DNA of 5,655 bases from positions 1-5,655 of the forward strand of contig JAESPY010000253.1 in NCBI GenBank assembly GCA_016765435.1, in the 5' to 3' direction. Below the pieces are notes generated by a model. That model was not told the origin of the DNA. It made no database searches and was given only the letters and a program-made list of their open reading frames with translations. A program made the position numbers and the translations under genes. Source of the DNA: Emcibacter sp. (GTDB lineage: Bacteria > Pseudomonadota > Alphaproteobacteria > Sphingomonadales > Emcibacteraceae). Shown here in pieces: positions 1-5,655 of the stretch. Position 1 is the first letter of the stretch, and each line of letters starts with the position of its first letter.

Positions 1-1837
1 CATCGGCAAATCCCGTATCAAGGCGTAATGCCCGTCCCGCCGTAATATCCTCCACCAGTCCCATGATGATATCTGCGGCAATATCCTGTCCCGCTTCCCA
101 GCGGTTAAAGCTGTCACTGTCATGGGCGAGTAAGAACAAACGGTCCGCCTGTGTCAGGTCGCTTTTCATTTTCACCGGCGCAGAAAGCCCTCGCAACAGA
201 GAAGGAACGACCTTTTCAGTAATACTAACGAAAGTATATATCTGCTCCGCGTCCCGCAGATCCAGCAATCGGGTGCCTTTTTGGTCCATAGGAGCATTTT
301 CACCGTCAAGCTGAAGCGGGAAATCCTGACCATCCGGTCCGATCAAACCAATCGCCACGGGAATATGCATGGGCTTTTTATCGGATTGTCCCGGTGTATC
401 CGGAATAGATTGACGCAATGTCAGCGTGAGGGTTGCCGCATCCTTGTCATAGCTGTGTGTCGCAATGACTTCCGGGGTTCCTGCCTGAGAATACCACAGG
501 CGAAAATGCGTGAGATCAACGCCCGATGCCGCTTCCATGGCGGCAACAAAATCATCACAGGTCACCGCTTGTCCGTCATGGCGTTCAAAATAGAGATCCA
601 TGCCTTTGCGGTAATTTTCTGCCCCCAATAGCTTATGGATCATACGGATAACCTCCGCACCCTTTTCATAGACGGTCACGGTGTAGAAATTATTGATCTC
701 CATATAGCTGTCCGGGCGCACAGAGTGGGCCATGGGACCGCTGTCCTCGGCGAATTGATGCTGGCGCAAGATACGAACATCTTCAATGCGCTTAACCGCA
801 GGAGAACCCATATCAGCAGAGAATTCCTGATCCCGAAATACAGTCAGTCCCTCTTTCAGAGAAAGCTGAAACCAGTCCCGGCAGGTCACACGATTGCCGG
901 TCCAGTTATGGAAATATTCATGGGCGACAACAGCCTCTACCGCAGCGAAATCGGCATCGGTGGCGGTTTCTGCCTTGGCCAAGACGCATTTGGTGTTAAA
1001 GATATTAAGGCTTTTATTTTCCATCGCCCCCATATTGAAATGGCTGACCGCAACGATGTTAAAAATCCCGAGGTCATATTCAAGACCATAGACTTTCTCA
1101 TCCCAATCAAAGGCTTTTTTCAGGCTTTCCATGGCGTGTGGGCATTTGTCCAGATCGGCGCCCTCCACAAAAATTCGCAAAGTTACAGGCTTGCCGGAAG
1201 CGGTGGTAAAATGATCCTCCAGATATTCAAGATCACCCGCCACCAACGCAAAGAGATAACTGGGCTTGGGGAACGGGTCATCCCACAGGGTGAAATGCCG
1301 CCCATTGGCCGCCTCACCTTCCTCTATTTTATTGCCATTGGATAATAACACCGGAAAGGCCGCTTTTTCGGCCTCTATACGCACACGGTAGGTTGCCATG
1401 ACATCCGGCTGATCCAGAAAATAGGTGATTCTACGGAAGCCTTCGGCCTCACATTGGGTGCAATACATGCCTTTGGAAATATACAGTCCCTCTAACGCCG
1501 TATTGGTCGCTGGATCAATATCATTTTCAATGACAAGTTCAAACTGATCGGGAAGCTGAAAAATAGTCAGATTATGATCTGTAAGCTGATACTTGTCCTT
1601 GGTCAAAATAATCCCGTCCAGTACAATGGATTTCAGGGTCATGTCATGGCCGTTCAATATCAACGCCGCAGCAGCAGCCCCCATACGTTGAACCGTCATT
1701 TTCGCCGTAACATGGGTTACGCCTTCTCTAAGATCAAAATTCAGATCAACCTGTCCAATTTGAAAATCCGCTGTCTGGTAATCTTTTAAATATTTTGTTT
1801 CCGGGAGAATTTTGTCCGCATCACGCGCATCAATCAT
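1..1837 (-). CDS. pepN: Aminopeptidase N, M1 family zinc metallopeptidase (partial, C-terminus beyond left edge)
   Basis: A cytosolic zinc aminopeptidase that removes N-terminal residues from peptides in the last steps of protein turnover. Translating the minus strand from the ATG at 1837 gives 612 uninterrupted residues to the window edge; the bacterial PepN family is usually about 870-890 residues, so roughly 70% is present. Visible signatures are the exopeptidase motif GAMEN at residues 270-274, the zinc site HEYFH at 306-310 with the third ligand Glu329 (HEXXH-X18-E), and the catalytic Tyr390 in VYEKG. All sit nine residues later than in E. coli PepN (GAMEN 261, His297, Tyr381), so this is the PepN branch rather than a generic M1 enzyme. 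An in-frame TAA lies a few bases upstream of the ATG, which fixes the start; the Shine-Dalgarno AAAAGGA is 11 nt upstream. The gene begins 23 bp after the sigma-54 regulator stop, with no visible terminator, so cotranscription is likely. All catalytic residues are intact. Confidence 0.96.
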   Translation of the reverse strand, partial: MIDARDADKILPETKYLKDYQTADFQIGQVDLNFDLREGVTHVTAKMTVQRMGAAAAALILNGHDMTLKSIVLDGIILTKDKYQLTDHNLTIFQLPDQFELVIENDIDPATNTALEGLYISKGMYCTQCEAEGFRRITYFLDQPDVMATYRVRIEAEKAAFPVLLSNGNKIEEGEAANGRHFTLWDDPFPKPSYLFALVAGDLEYLEDHFTTASGKPVTLRIFVEGADLDKCPHAMESLKKAFDWDEKVYGLEYDLGIFNIVAVSHFNMGAMENKSLNIFNTKCVLAKAETATDADFAAVEAVVAHEYFHNWTGNRVTCRDWFQLSLKEGLTVFRDQEFSADMGSPAVKRIEDVRILRQHQFAEDSGPMAHSVRPDSYMEINNFYTVTVYEKGAEVIRMIHKLLGAENYRKGMDLYFERHDGQAVTCDDFVAAMEAASGVDLTHFRLWYSQAGTPEVIATHSYDKDAATLTLTLRQSIPDTPGQSDKKPMHIPVAIGLIGPDGQDFPLQLDGENAPMDQKGTRLLDLRDAEQIYTFVSITEKVVPSLLRGLSAPVKMKSDLTQADRLFLLAHDSDSFNRWEAGQDIAADIIMGLVEDITAGRALRLDTGFAD

Positions 1838-1848
1838 ATTATTTTAAG

Positions 1849-1855
1849 TCCTTTT
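1849..1855 (-). promoter_or_regulatory. Ribosome binding site of pepN
   Basis: On the minus strand AAAAGGA lies 11 nt before the pepN ATG and directly after the TAG of the upstream regulator. This supports independent initiation of pepN on a shared transcript; the 23-bp gap leaves no room for a typical separate promoter, though one inside the regulator gene cannot be excluded. Confidence 0.6.
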
Positions 1856-1860
1856 ATCGT

Positions 1861-3264
1861 CTAATTATTTTTATTCCAGGATTTCAGTTTTCGATATATT
1901 GTTGACGGATTAACCCCCAGATAGATCGCAGCCTGCGCAATGTTACCCTGACAGATTTCCACGGCCTCTTCAATGGCCTCTTTTTCTCTTTGCCACAATG
2001 GACGGATCATTTCTACGGTCCGTATTATATCCGCTCCTGTAACCCCGTCACGTCTGCTCCAGGAGCTATCGTCATCCCGGTCCACGGCGATGTTGTCCAG
2101 AAAATCCTTGGGCAGCATTTCCATTTCAACCATTTCGCCATTGTTCAACACCACAACATTGCGTATCACATTTTGCAATTGCCGGACATTTCCGGGCCAA
2201 GGGTGCCGCAGAATAATATCTTCCACCTGTGGGGAATAATTTTTAAAGTTCTTGCCTTCTTCCTCGGAAAATTTCCTTAAAAAATTCGCAGCAATTTCCA
2301 GCTTGTCCCGGCCCCGTTCCCGTAACGATGGCAATTTAAGGGGAATAACATTCAAACGGTAATATAAATCTTCCCGGAACAATCCTTTTTCAACCATTTC
2401 CAGCGGTTCACGGTTGGTGGCACATATATAACGAATATCCACTTTGGTGGTTTTTGCACTGCCCACCCGTTGGAAAGTACCCGACTGGATAAGCCGTAAC
2501 AATTTTGATTGCAGATTGATGTCCATCTCAGCGATTTCATCCAAGAACAAGGTCCCACCATTGGCCCTGTCCGCCGCGCCCTCCCGGTCGGCGATCGCCC
2601 CGGTAAAGGCCCCTTTGGCATGGCCGAATATCTCGCTTTCCATCAAATCCTTTGGAATGGCGCTACAATTCAGAATAACCATTTCCTTATCGCTGCGGGG
2701 GCTTATATTATGAATGGCCTGCGCACAAAGTTCTTTCCCGGTGCCACTTTCCCCGGTAATAAATACTGTGGCCGTACTTGTCGCCACATTCTCAATGGTA
2801 TCATATACCCGCTGCATGACCTGTGAACTGCCCAACATGTCATGATATTCAGTGATGCCAAACTGACTTTTATAGGTATCGACCATCTCACGCAGATACA
2901 TGCGTTCCATGGCATTACGTACGGTCAGGACAAGACGGCCCTGATCAAAAGGTTTTTGGAGATATTCAAAGGCCCCAAGCCGCATCGCGTCTACCACCCG
3001 CGACACCGCCCCATAGCCCGTAATGACGATAACGCAGCAATTCATGCCCATATCGGCAACATATTTCAGAATATCCATGCCATCCACATCAGGCAGATTC
3101 ATATCCAGTAATATAATATGAGGGGCGTTCTCGGCCAGATAAGAATAAGCTTTATCCCCCGTGGTGACATGGATGATTTCTACATTTTCCTCTTGCAAGT
3201 AGTCCATATAGACTTCCGCCAGCGGAATGGTGTCTTCTATGAGCAGAATGGTCATTTTATTCAC
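1861..3264 (-). CDS. Sigma-54-dependent response regulator, NtrC class, LuxO-like
   Basis: A 467-residue two-component transcription activator that should remodel the RNA polymerase-sigma-54 closed complex using ATP. Domains in order: receiver (about residues 4-120) with acidic pocket Glu10/Asp11, phosphoacceptor Asp54, Thr82 and Lys104; AAA+ domain (about 143-390) with Walker A GESGTGKE at 171-178, the sigma-54 contact loop GAFTGA at 218-223, Walker B GGTLFLDE at 236-243, the FREDLYYRL arginine region at 296-304 and WPGNVRQLQN at 356-365; and a Fis-type helix-turn-helix at the C-terminus (about 440-462, GNIAQAAIYLGVNPSTIYRK). The AAA+ sequence (for example AIPKDL, GTFQ-VGS, NVRQLQNVIRNVVVLN) resembles Vibrio LuxO closely, from memory of that protein. 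The likely start is a GTG at 3264 with GAGAGG 8 nt upstream; the alternative ATG at 3255 would put the SD too far away. No partner kinase or phosphotransferase is visible. Target promoters are unknown, so no gene name is given; a quorum-sensing role would be a guess. pepN follows closely and may be in the same operon. Confidence 0.95.
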   Translation of the reverse strand: MNKMTILLIEDTIPLAEVYMDYLQEENVEIIHVTTGDKAYSYLAENAPHIILLDMNLPDVDGMDILKYVADMGMNCCVIVITGYGAVSRVVDAMRLGAFEYLQKPFDQGRLVLTVRNAMERMYLREMVDTYKSQFGITEYHDMLGSSQVMQRVYDTIENVATSTATVFITGESGTGKELCAQAIHNISPRSDKEMVILNCSAIPKDLMESEIFGHAKGAFTGAIADREGAADRANGGTLFLDEIAEMDINLQSKLLRLIQSGTFQRVGSAKTTKVDIRYICATNREPLEMVEKGLFREDLYYRLNVIPLKLPSLRERGRDKLEIAANFLRKFSEEEGKNFKNYSPQVEDIILRHPWPGNVRQLQNVIRNVVVLNNGEMVEMEMLPKDFLDNIAVDRDDDSSWSRRDGVTGADIIRTVEMIRPLWQREKEAIEEAVEICQGNIAQAAIYLGVNPSTIYRKLKSWNKNN

Positions 3265-3272
3265 AGCATACG

Positions 3273-3278
3273 CCTCTC
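3273..3278 (-). promoter_or_regulatory. Ribosome binding site selecting a GTG start for the sigma-54 regulator
   Basis: GAGAGG on the minus strand is separated by 8 nt from the GTG at 3264 but by 17 nt from the in-frame ATG at 3255. The spacing favours GTG. An ATG slightly upstream (GTATGCTGTGA) is in another frame and stops at once, so it is not a start. Confidence 0.55.
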
Positions 3279-3336
3279 GGATTTCAAAAAGCCGAACGCA
3301 ACAGGACTATTAAGTCAGGCAAAGGGAACATAATTT

Positions 3337-3351
3337 TTAAAAAATATTTAA
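3337..3351. promoter_or_regulatory. Candidate CtrA binding box, TTAA-N7-TTAA
   Basis: Two TTAA half sites (3337-3340 and 3348-3351) are separated by exactly seven bases, the full consensus bound by phosphorylated CtrA in alphaproteobacteria. The motif reads the same on both strands. It lies 73-87 bases upstream of the sigma-54 regulator start and a few bases past the cpdR stop, so the regulator-pepN unit is the natural target. The surroundings are very AT-rich, which raises the odds of a chance match. Confidence 0.4.
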
Positions 3352-3381
3352 TCCGGTTAAACAATCTCGGCAAATAACCGG
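3339..3381 (-). terminator. Weak hairpin plus T-run at the end of cpdR
   Basis: An inverted repeat CCGGTTA/TAACCGG (3375-3381 and 3353-3359) with a 15-nt loop spans the end of cpdR, including its stop codon. On the minus strand it is followed after 8 nt by six T residues (3344-3339). The stem is short and the T-run is displaced and overlaps the CtrA-type box, so termination may be partial and read-through into the sigma-54 regulator is possible. Confidence 0.25.
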
Positions 3382-3722
3382 TCGACCTCATCCACCATAT
3401 CTTTGAGGTGAAACGGCTTTTGCAGAACTTTGGAATTGGCGGGGCGGTCTTTTGCCTTATCCATGGCAACGGCGGCAAATCCGGTGATAAACATCACATT
3501 CAGTTTGGGTTGCATCTTGGTTGCCCGGCGAGCCAGTTCAATACCATCCATGCCCGGCATGACGATATCGGTTAGCAACAGATCAAATCCACCCCCCGCG
3601 AGAAGAGGCAACGCATCCGTACCCGTACCGACAGCCACAACCTGATAGCCAGCTTTCTCAAGAGATCTGGTTAAAAAGTTTCTCATAGTATCGTCATCTT
3701 CAGCCAGCAAAATACGCGGCAT
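3357..3722 (-). CDS. cpdR: CpdR-type single-domain response regulator (ClpXP adaptor)
   Basis: A 121-residue protein consisting only of a receiver domain. In Caulobacter, unphosphorylated CpdR docks on ClpX and primes the protease for substrates such as PdeA and, with RcdA, CtrA; phosphorylation through the CckA-ChpT relay switches this off. The visible features are the acidic pocket Glu8-Asp11, phosphoacceptor Asp52 in LLLTDIVMPGMDGIELARRA, Thr80 in FITGFAAVA and Lys102 in KPFHL. These strings and the opening PRILLAEDDD are hallmark CpdR sequence. There is no output domain, consistent with the family. The start is taken at the ATG at 3722, because AAAAAGG lies 7 nt upstream; an ATG two codons earlier (3728) is only 1 nt from that SD. 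The C-terminus ends FAEIV instead of the two alanines I recall in the Caulobacter protein. It is transcribed divergently from the N-formylglutamate amidohydrolase-family gene. Confidence 0.92.
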   Translation of the reverse strand: MPRILLAEDDDTMRNFLTRSLEKAGYQVVAVGTGTDALPLLAGGGFDLLLTDIVMPGMDGIELARRATKMQPKLNVMFITGFAAVAMDKAKDRPANSKVLQKPFHLKDMVDEVDRLFAEIV

Positions 3723-3894
3723 ACCCATACCTTTTTATCTATTTGATCGTAAGACCTATTCGCTTGTCTCAAGGTTTTTAATAACGCACCAAGTATAAAG
3801 AATTCAATAAGTTATTCATATATATTTCTTTTTTTTGATATTTTTTAGGCTATCCTGCCAATATGATCATGAATTGATCCGGGAAAAAACATAA
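3723..3894. promoter_or_regulatory. Divergent promoter region between cpdR and the formylglutamate hydrolase-family gene
   Basis: This 172-bp AT-rich spacer must hold the promoters for both divergent genes. For cpdR a weak sigma-70-like candidate on the minus strand is TTGAAT (3802-3807) with 18 bp to TATTAA (3778-3783); each hexamer matches consensus at only four of six positions. The cpdR Shine-Dalgarno AAAAAGG is at 3730-3736. Near the plus-strand gene, GGGA at 3881-3884 is a plausible SD 10 nt before the ATG; I could not identify a convincing plus-strand promoter. A run of eight T (3829-3836) and a small inverted repeat AATAA-G-TTATT (3806-3816) are also present. No full CtrA box was found here. 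Confidence 0.4.
3730..3736 (-). promoter_or_regulatory. Ribosome binding site deciding the cpdR start
   Basis: AAAAAGG on the minus strand sits 7 nt before the ATG at 3722 and only 1 nt before the ATG at 3728. The spacing selects the downstream ATG, giving a protein that begins MPRILLAEDDD as in other CpdR proteins. Confidence 0.6.
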
Positions 3895-4773
3895 ATGCAC
3901 CCCTATTCAATATTTTATCCGAAAAAGGAACAGAATGGCATCCTTTTCAACAGCCCCCATAGCGGCACTTATCTGCCGGAAGAGTTTCTCGGCCAAATTT
4001 CCATAGACCCTGATTTTCTTCATTTCTCCGGCGATATTCTGGTTGATCGGCTCATCGAGAATATCCCTCTTTCCGGTGCCACTGGTTTTATCTGCCACTA
4101 TGCCCGCGCCTATGTGGATACAAATCGGTCCCCCCGTGAAATAGACCCGGACATGTTCCATGATCAAAATAAAGAAAACAACTTTGAAAGAACGGGCAAA
4201 GTGGCACGAGGATTTGGCATTATCTCCCGCAAGTCATATGACGGTCAGGCCATCTATGCCGGGAAATTACCCGCATCGGAAATCAACCACAGACTTTCAC
4301 TGGTTTACCACCCGGTCCATGAGGCTCTGAAAAATCTGCTGGAACAGCTCCATCAAAAACATGGCTTCTCCCTGCTGCTGGATTGTCATTCCATGCCGTC
4401 CTATGAATTTATAAATCACTTTACCCATTCCGGACAGATACAGGCCAAACAGCCGGACCTGATCATCGGCACCTGTTTTGGTGACAGCTGCCGCGAAGAC
4501 CTGTCACAGCATGTAGCTGATTTTTTCACAAACCACGGCCTGAAAGTCACCTTTAATGTCCCCTATGCTGGCGGCTTCAATACCGGGCATTACGGCACAC
4601 CCCAAAATGATTACCACGCGCTCCAGCTTGAATTCAATCGGGCCTTATATATGGATGAGAAGACGCTCACCCCCCATGAAGGTTTCCCCCACCTGCAAGC
4701 ACTTCTGACCAGTCTTGGCGAAAACCTAAACGAAAATCTAGCGCGCTTTTTTACCCTTAAAAAACATTTTTAA
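3895..4773 (+). CDS. N-formylglutamate amidohydrolase family protein
   Basis: A 292-residue cytosolic hydrolase of the family whose characterised member (HutG-type) splits N-formyl-L-glutamate into formate and glutamate, the last step of one histidine degradation route. The family is zinc-peptidase-like. Visible conserved blocks are NSPHSGTYLP at residues 19-28, RAYVDTNRSPREID at 71-84, DCHSMP at 163-168, PYAGGFNTGHYG at 223-234 and LQLEFNRALYMDE at 243-255; the histidines and acidic residues in these blocks are probably metal or substrate ligands. No signal peptide or membrane segment is evident. The ATG has a modest GGGA 10 nt upstream. No other hut genes are present, so the true substrate may be another N-acylated amino acid or small amide; hutG is therefore not assigned. 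Its last 36 bases overlap the end of murJ on the opposite strand. The neighbour upstream is cpdR, divergent. Confidence 0.9.
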   Translation: MHPYSIFYPKKEQNGILFNSPHSGTYLPEEFLGQISIDPDFLHFSGDILVDRLIENIPLSGATGFICHYARAYVDTNRSPREIDPDMFHDQNKENNFERTGKVARGFGIISRKSYDGQAIYAGKLPASEINHRLSLVYHPVHEALKNLLEQLHQKHGFSLLLDCHSMPSYEFINHFTHSGQIQAKQPDLIIGTCFGDSCREDLSQHVADFFTNHGLKVTFNVPYAGGFNTGHYGTPQNDYHALQLEFNRALYMDEKTLTPHEGFPHLQALLTSLGENLNENLARFFTLKKHF

Positions 4774-5655
4774 TTCCTGCGGCTTTACGGCTCCTGTAAT
4801 AAAAACCATCACAAGGTAACTGCCAATTCCGGCCAGAACCACAATGAACAAACCCGTAACACCGCCCCCAATTTCAGTGCCCTGCATATAGAAAATTTCT
4901 CTCGAAATTTCCCATATAACGCCGCCCATAACCGCACTTGCCAACAGATATTTGGCAATCCGTATCAGAACCTTGGCGTCAAAGCTGAAATGCCCCCGGC
5001 GCACCAGTCCCCACGACAACATCGCCACATTAAGCCATGCCGATATGGCCGTTGCCATCGCCAGTCCCACATGGGCGAAATACTGCATCAGAATAAGATT
5101 TAAGGTCATATTCACCGCCAGCGCCACAAGGGCAAATTTCACCGGAGTCCGGGTGTCTTTGCGGGCAAAATAACCGGGACTGAAAACCTTTGCCAAAACA
5201 TAGGCCGGAAGCCCCGCCGCATAGGCCATAAGCGCATAAGACGTCTGCCAACTATCTTCCGCTGTGAAGGCCCCCCGTTCAAACAACACATGAATGAGCT
5301 GATAAGGCACAATCATAAAAGCAACCGCCGCTGGAATGGTCAGGAAAAGGCCCATCTCTATGGCCCTGTTCTGATTTATACTGACCTGTTTCTCATCCCC
5401 CTCTGCGATATTGCGCGCCAACAGGGGCAACAATACCGTGCCCAGCGCGACCCCCACCACCCCGACGGGCAACTGGTTCAGCCGATCGGCATAAAACAAA
5501 AATGAAATGGAGCCACTGGGCAGATGAGAAGCAATGATCATATCTAGCATCAGATTAATCTGTATCACCCCGGCCCCGAGCGCCGCTGGCATCATAATGA
5601 TCAACATCTCTTTAACCTTGGGCGTCATACGCGGCATGACAATTCTGATTTTATA
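4738..5655 (-). CDS. murJ: Lipid II flippase MurJ/MviN (partial, N-terminus beyond right edge)
   Basis: An inner-membrane MOP-superfamily transporter that flips lipid II to the periplasmic face for peptidoglycan synthesis. The visible 305 residues run open to the window edge; the Met encoded at 5637 is internal, since the frame continues upstream (YKIRIV) and the family is about 510-530 residues with 14 helices. This part covers roughly helices 7-14, with hydrophobic segments around residues 17-42, 62-80, 99-125, 139-158, then the next helices to the end. Diagnostic motifs are FYADRLNQLPVGVVGVALGT from residue 54 (its Arg probably matches the essential E. coli Arg270) and SPGYFARKDTRTPVK at 159-173, a MurJ hallmark. 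It ends in a basic tail, FFKGKKAR. The stop codon lies inside the last codons of the convergent hydrolase gene. Transcription comes from outside the window. Confidence 0.95.
   Translation of the reverse strand, partial: YKIRIVMPRMTPKVKEMLIIMMPAALGAGVIQINLMLDMIIASHLPSGSISFLFYADRLNQLPVGVVGVALGTVLLPLLARNIAEGDEKQVSINQNRAIEMGLFLTIPAAVAFMIVPYQLIHVLFERGAFTAEDSWQTSYALMAYAAGLPAYVLAKVFSPGYFARKDTRTPVKFALVALAVNMTLNLILMQYFAHVGLAMATAISAWLNVAMLSWGLVRRGHFSFDAKVLIRIAKYLLASAVMGGVIWEISREIFYMQGTEIGGGVTGLFIVVLAGIGSYLVMVFITGAVKPQELKMFFKGKKAR

Noticed and set aside
635..1345. Plus-strand open frame of 236 codons, plus smaller ones at 63-314 and 281-631.
   Set aside because: They lie antisense to pepN, whose frame shows all M1 catalytic motifs; the antisense translations show no recognisable domain.
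1861..3264. Naming the regulator luxO and proposing quorum sensing.
   Set aside because: Similarity in the AAA+ domain alone does not establish the signal or targets; no autoinducer, phosphotransferase or small RNA gene is visible.
1973..3333. Several open frames on both strands overlapping the sigma-54 regulator.
   Set aside because: They are shadows of the 467-residue regulator, whose three domains are continuous and intact.
3265..3356. Search for a -24/-12 sigma-54 promoter ahead of the sigma-54 regulator (autoregulation).
   Set aside because: A TTTGCC is present but no GG lies at the required distance upstream of it.
3723..3728. ATG at 3728 as the cpdR start, adding two residues.
   Set aside because: Only 1 nt separates it from the SD, while the ATG at 3722 has 7 nt and matches the family N-terminus.
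3848..3861. Minus-strand TTGGCAGGATAGCC resembling the -24 half of a sigma-54 promoter upstream of cpdR.
   Set aside because: The GC expected 10 bases after the GG is absent (TA instead), so the -12 element fails.
3907..4167. Minus-strand 86-codon open frame at the start of the hydrolase gene.
   Set aside because: It is antisense to the conserved SPHSG and YVDTNR blocks of the hydrolase and has no recognisable domain.
5635..5637. ATG at 5637 as the start of murJ.
   Set aside because: The frame stays open to the window edge and the protein would lack about half of the 14-helix fold, so this is an internal methionine.

Overview
The window looks like ordinary chromosomal sequence from an alphaproteobacterium of moderate GC content. 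The main evidence is a CpdR-type single-domain response regulator, a protein tied to the ClpXP/CtrA cell-cycle circuit that is essentially confined to alphaproteobacteria. The other genes (PepN, MurJ, an N-formylglutamate amidohydrolase-family protein and a LuxO-like sigma-54 activator) fit that placement. I cannot name a genus. No mobile element, CRISPR array, rRNA or tRNA was seen.

Layout, left to right. Positions 1-1837 (minus) hold the N-terminal 612 residues of aminopeptidase N; its 3' end lies beyond the left edge. Positions 1861-3264 (minus) hold a complete sigma-54-dependent response regulator with a GTG start, ending only 23 bp before pepN, so the two probably form a regulator-pepN transcription unit. 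A 92-bp AT-rich gap (3265-3356) carries a perfect TTAA-N7-TTAA CtrA-type box and a weak hairpin at the end of the next gene. Positions 3357-3722 (minus) encode CpdR. A 172-bp divergent spacer (3723-3894) separates cpdR from a plus-strand N-formylglutamate amidohydrolase-family gene (3895-4773). That gene overlaps, tail to tail by 36 bp, the 3' end of murJ (4738 to beyond 5655, minus), which encodes the lipid II flippase and is cut by the right edge.

How the genes relate. Two response regulators lie side by side without a histidine kinase or phosphotransferase in view, so both must receive phosphate from proteins encoded elsewhere. CpdR is known in Caulobacter to be an adaptor for ClpXP that, when unphosphorylated, promotes turnover of targets including CtrA. 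A CtrA-type box just downstream of cpdR and upstream of the sigma-54 regulator therefore suggests, by inference only, that the regulator-pepN unit may be under cell-cycle control. The remaining genes are peptide/amino-acid metabolism (PepN, formylglutamate hydrolase family) and cell-wall synthesis (MurJ).

Nothing here amounts to a clearly new biological system. The points most worth checking are the CtrA-type box, the LuxO-like regulator coupled to pepN, the altered CpdR C-terminus and the murJ tail-to-tail overlap.
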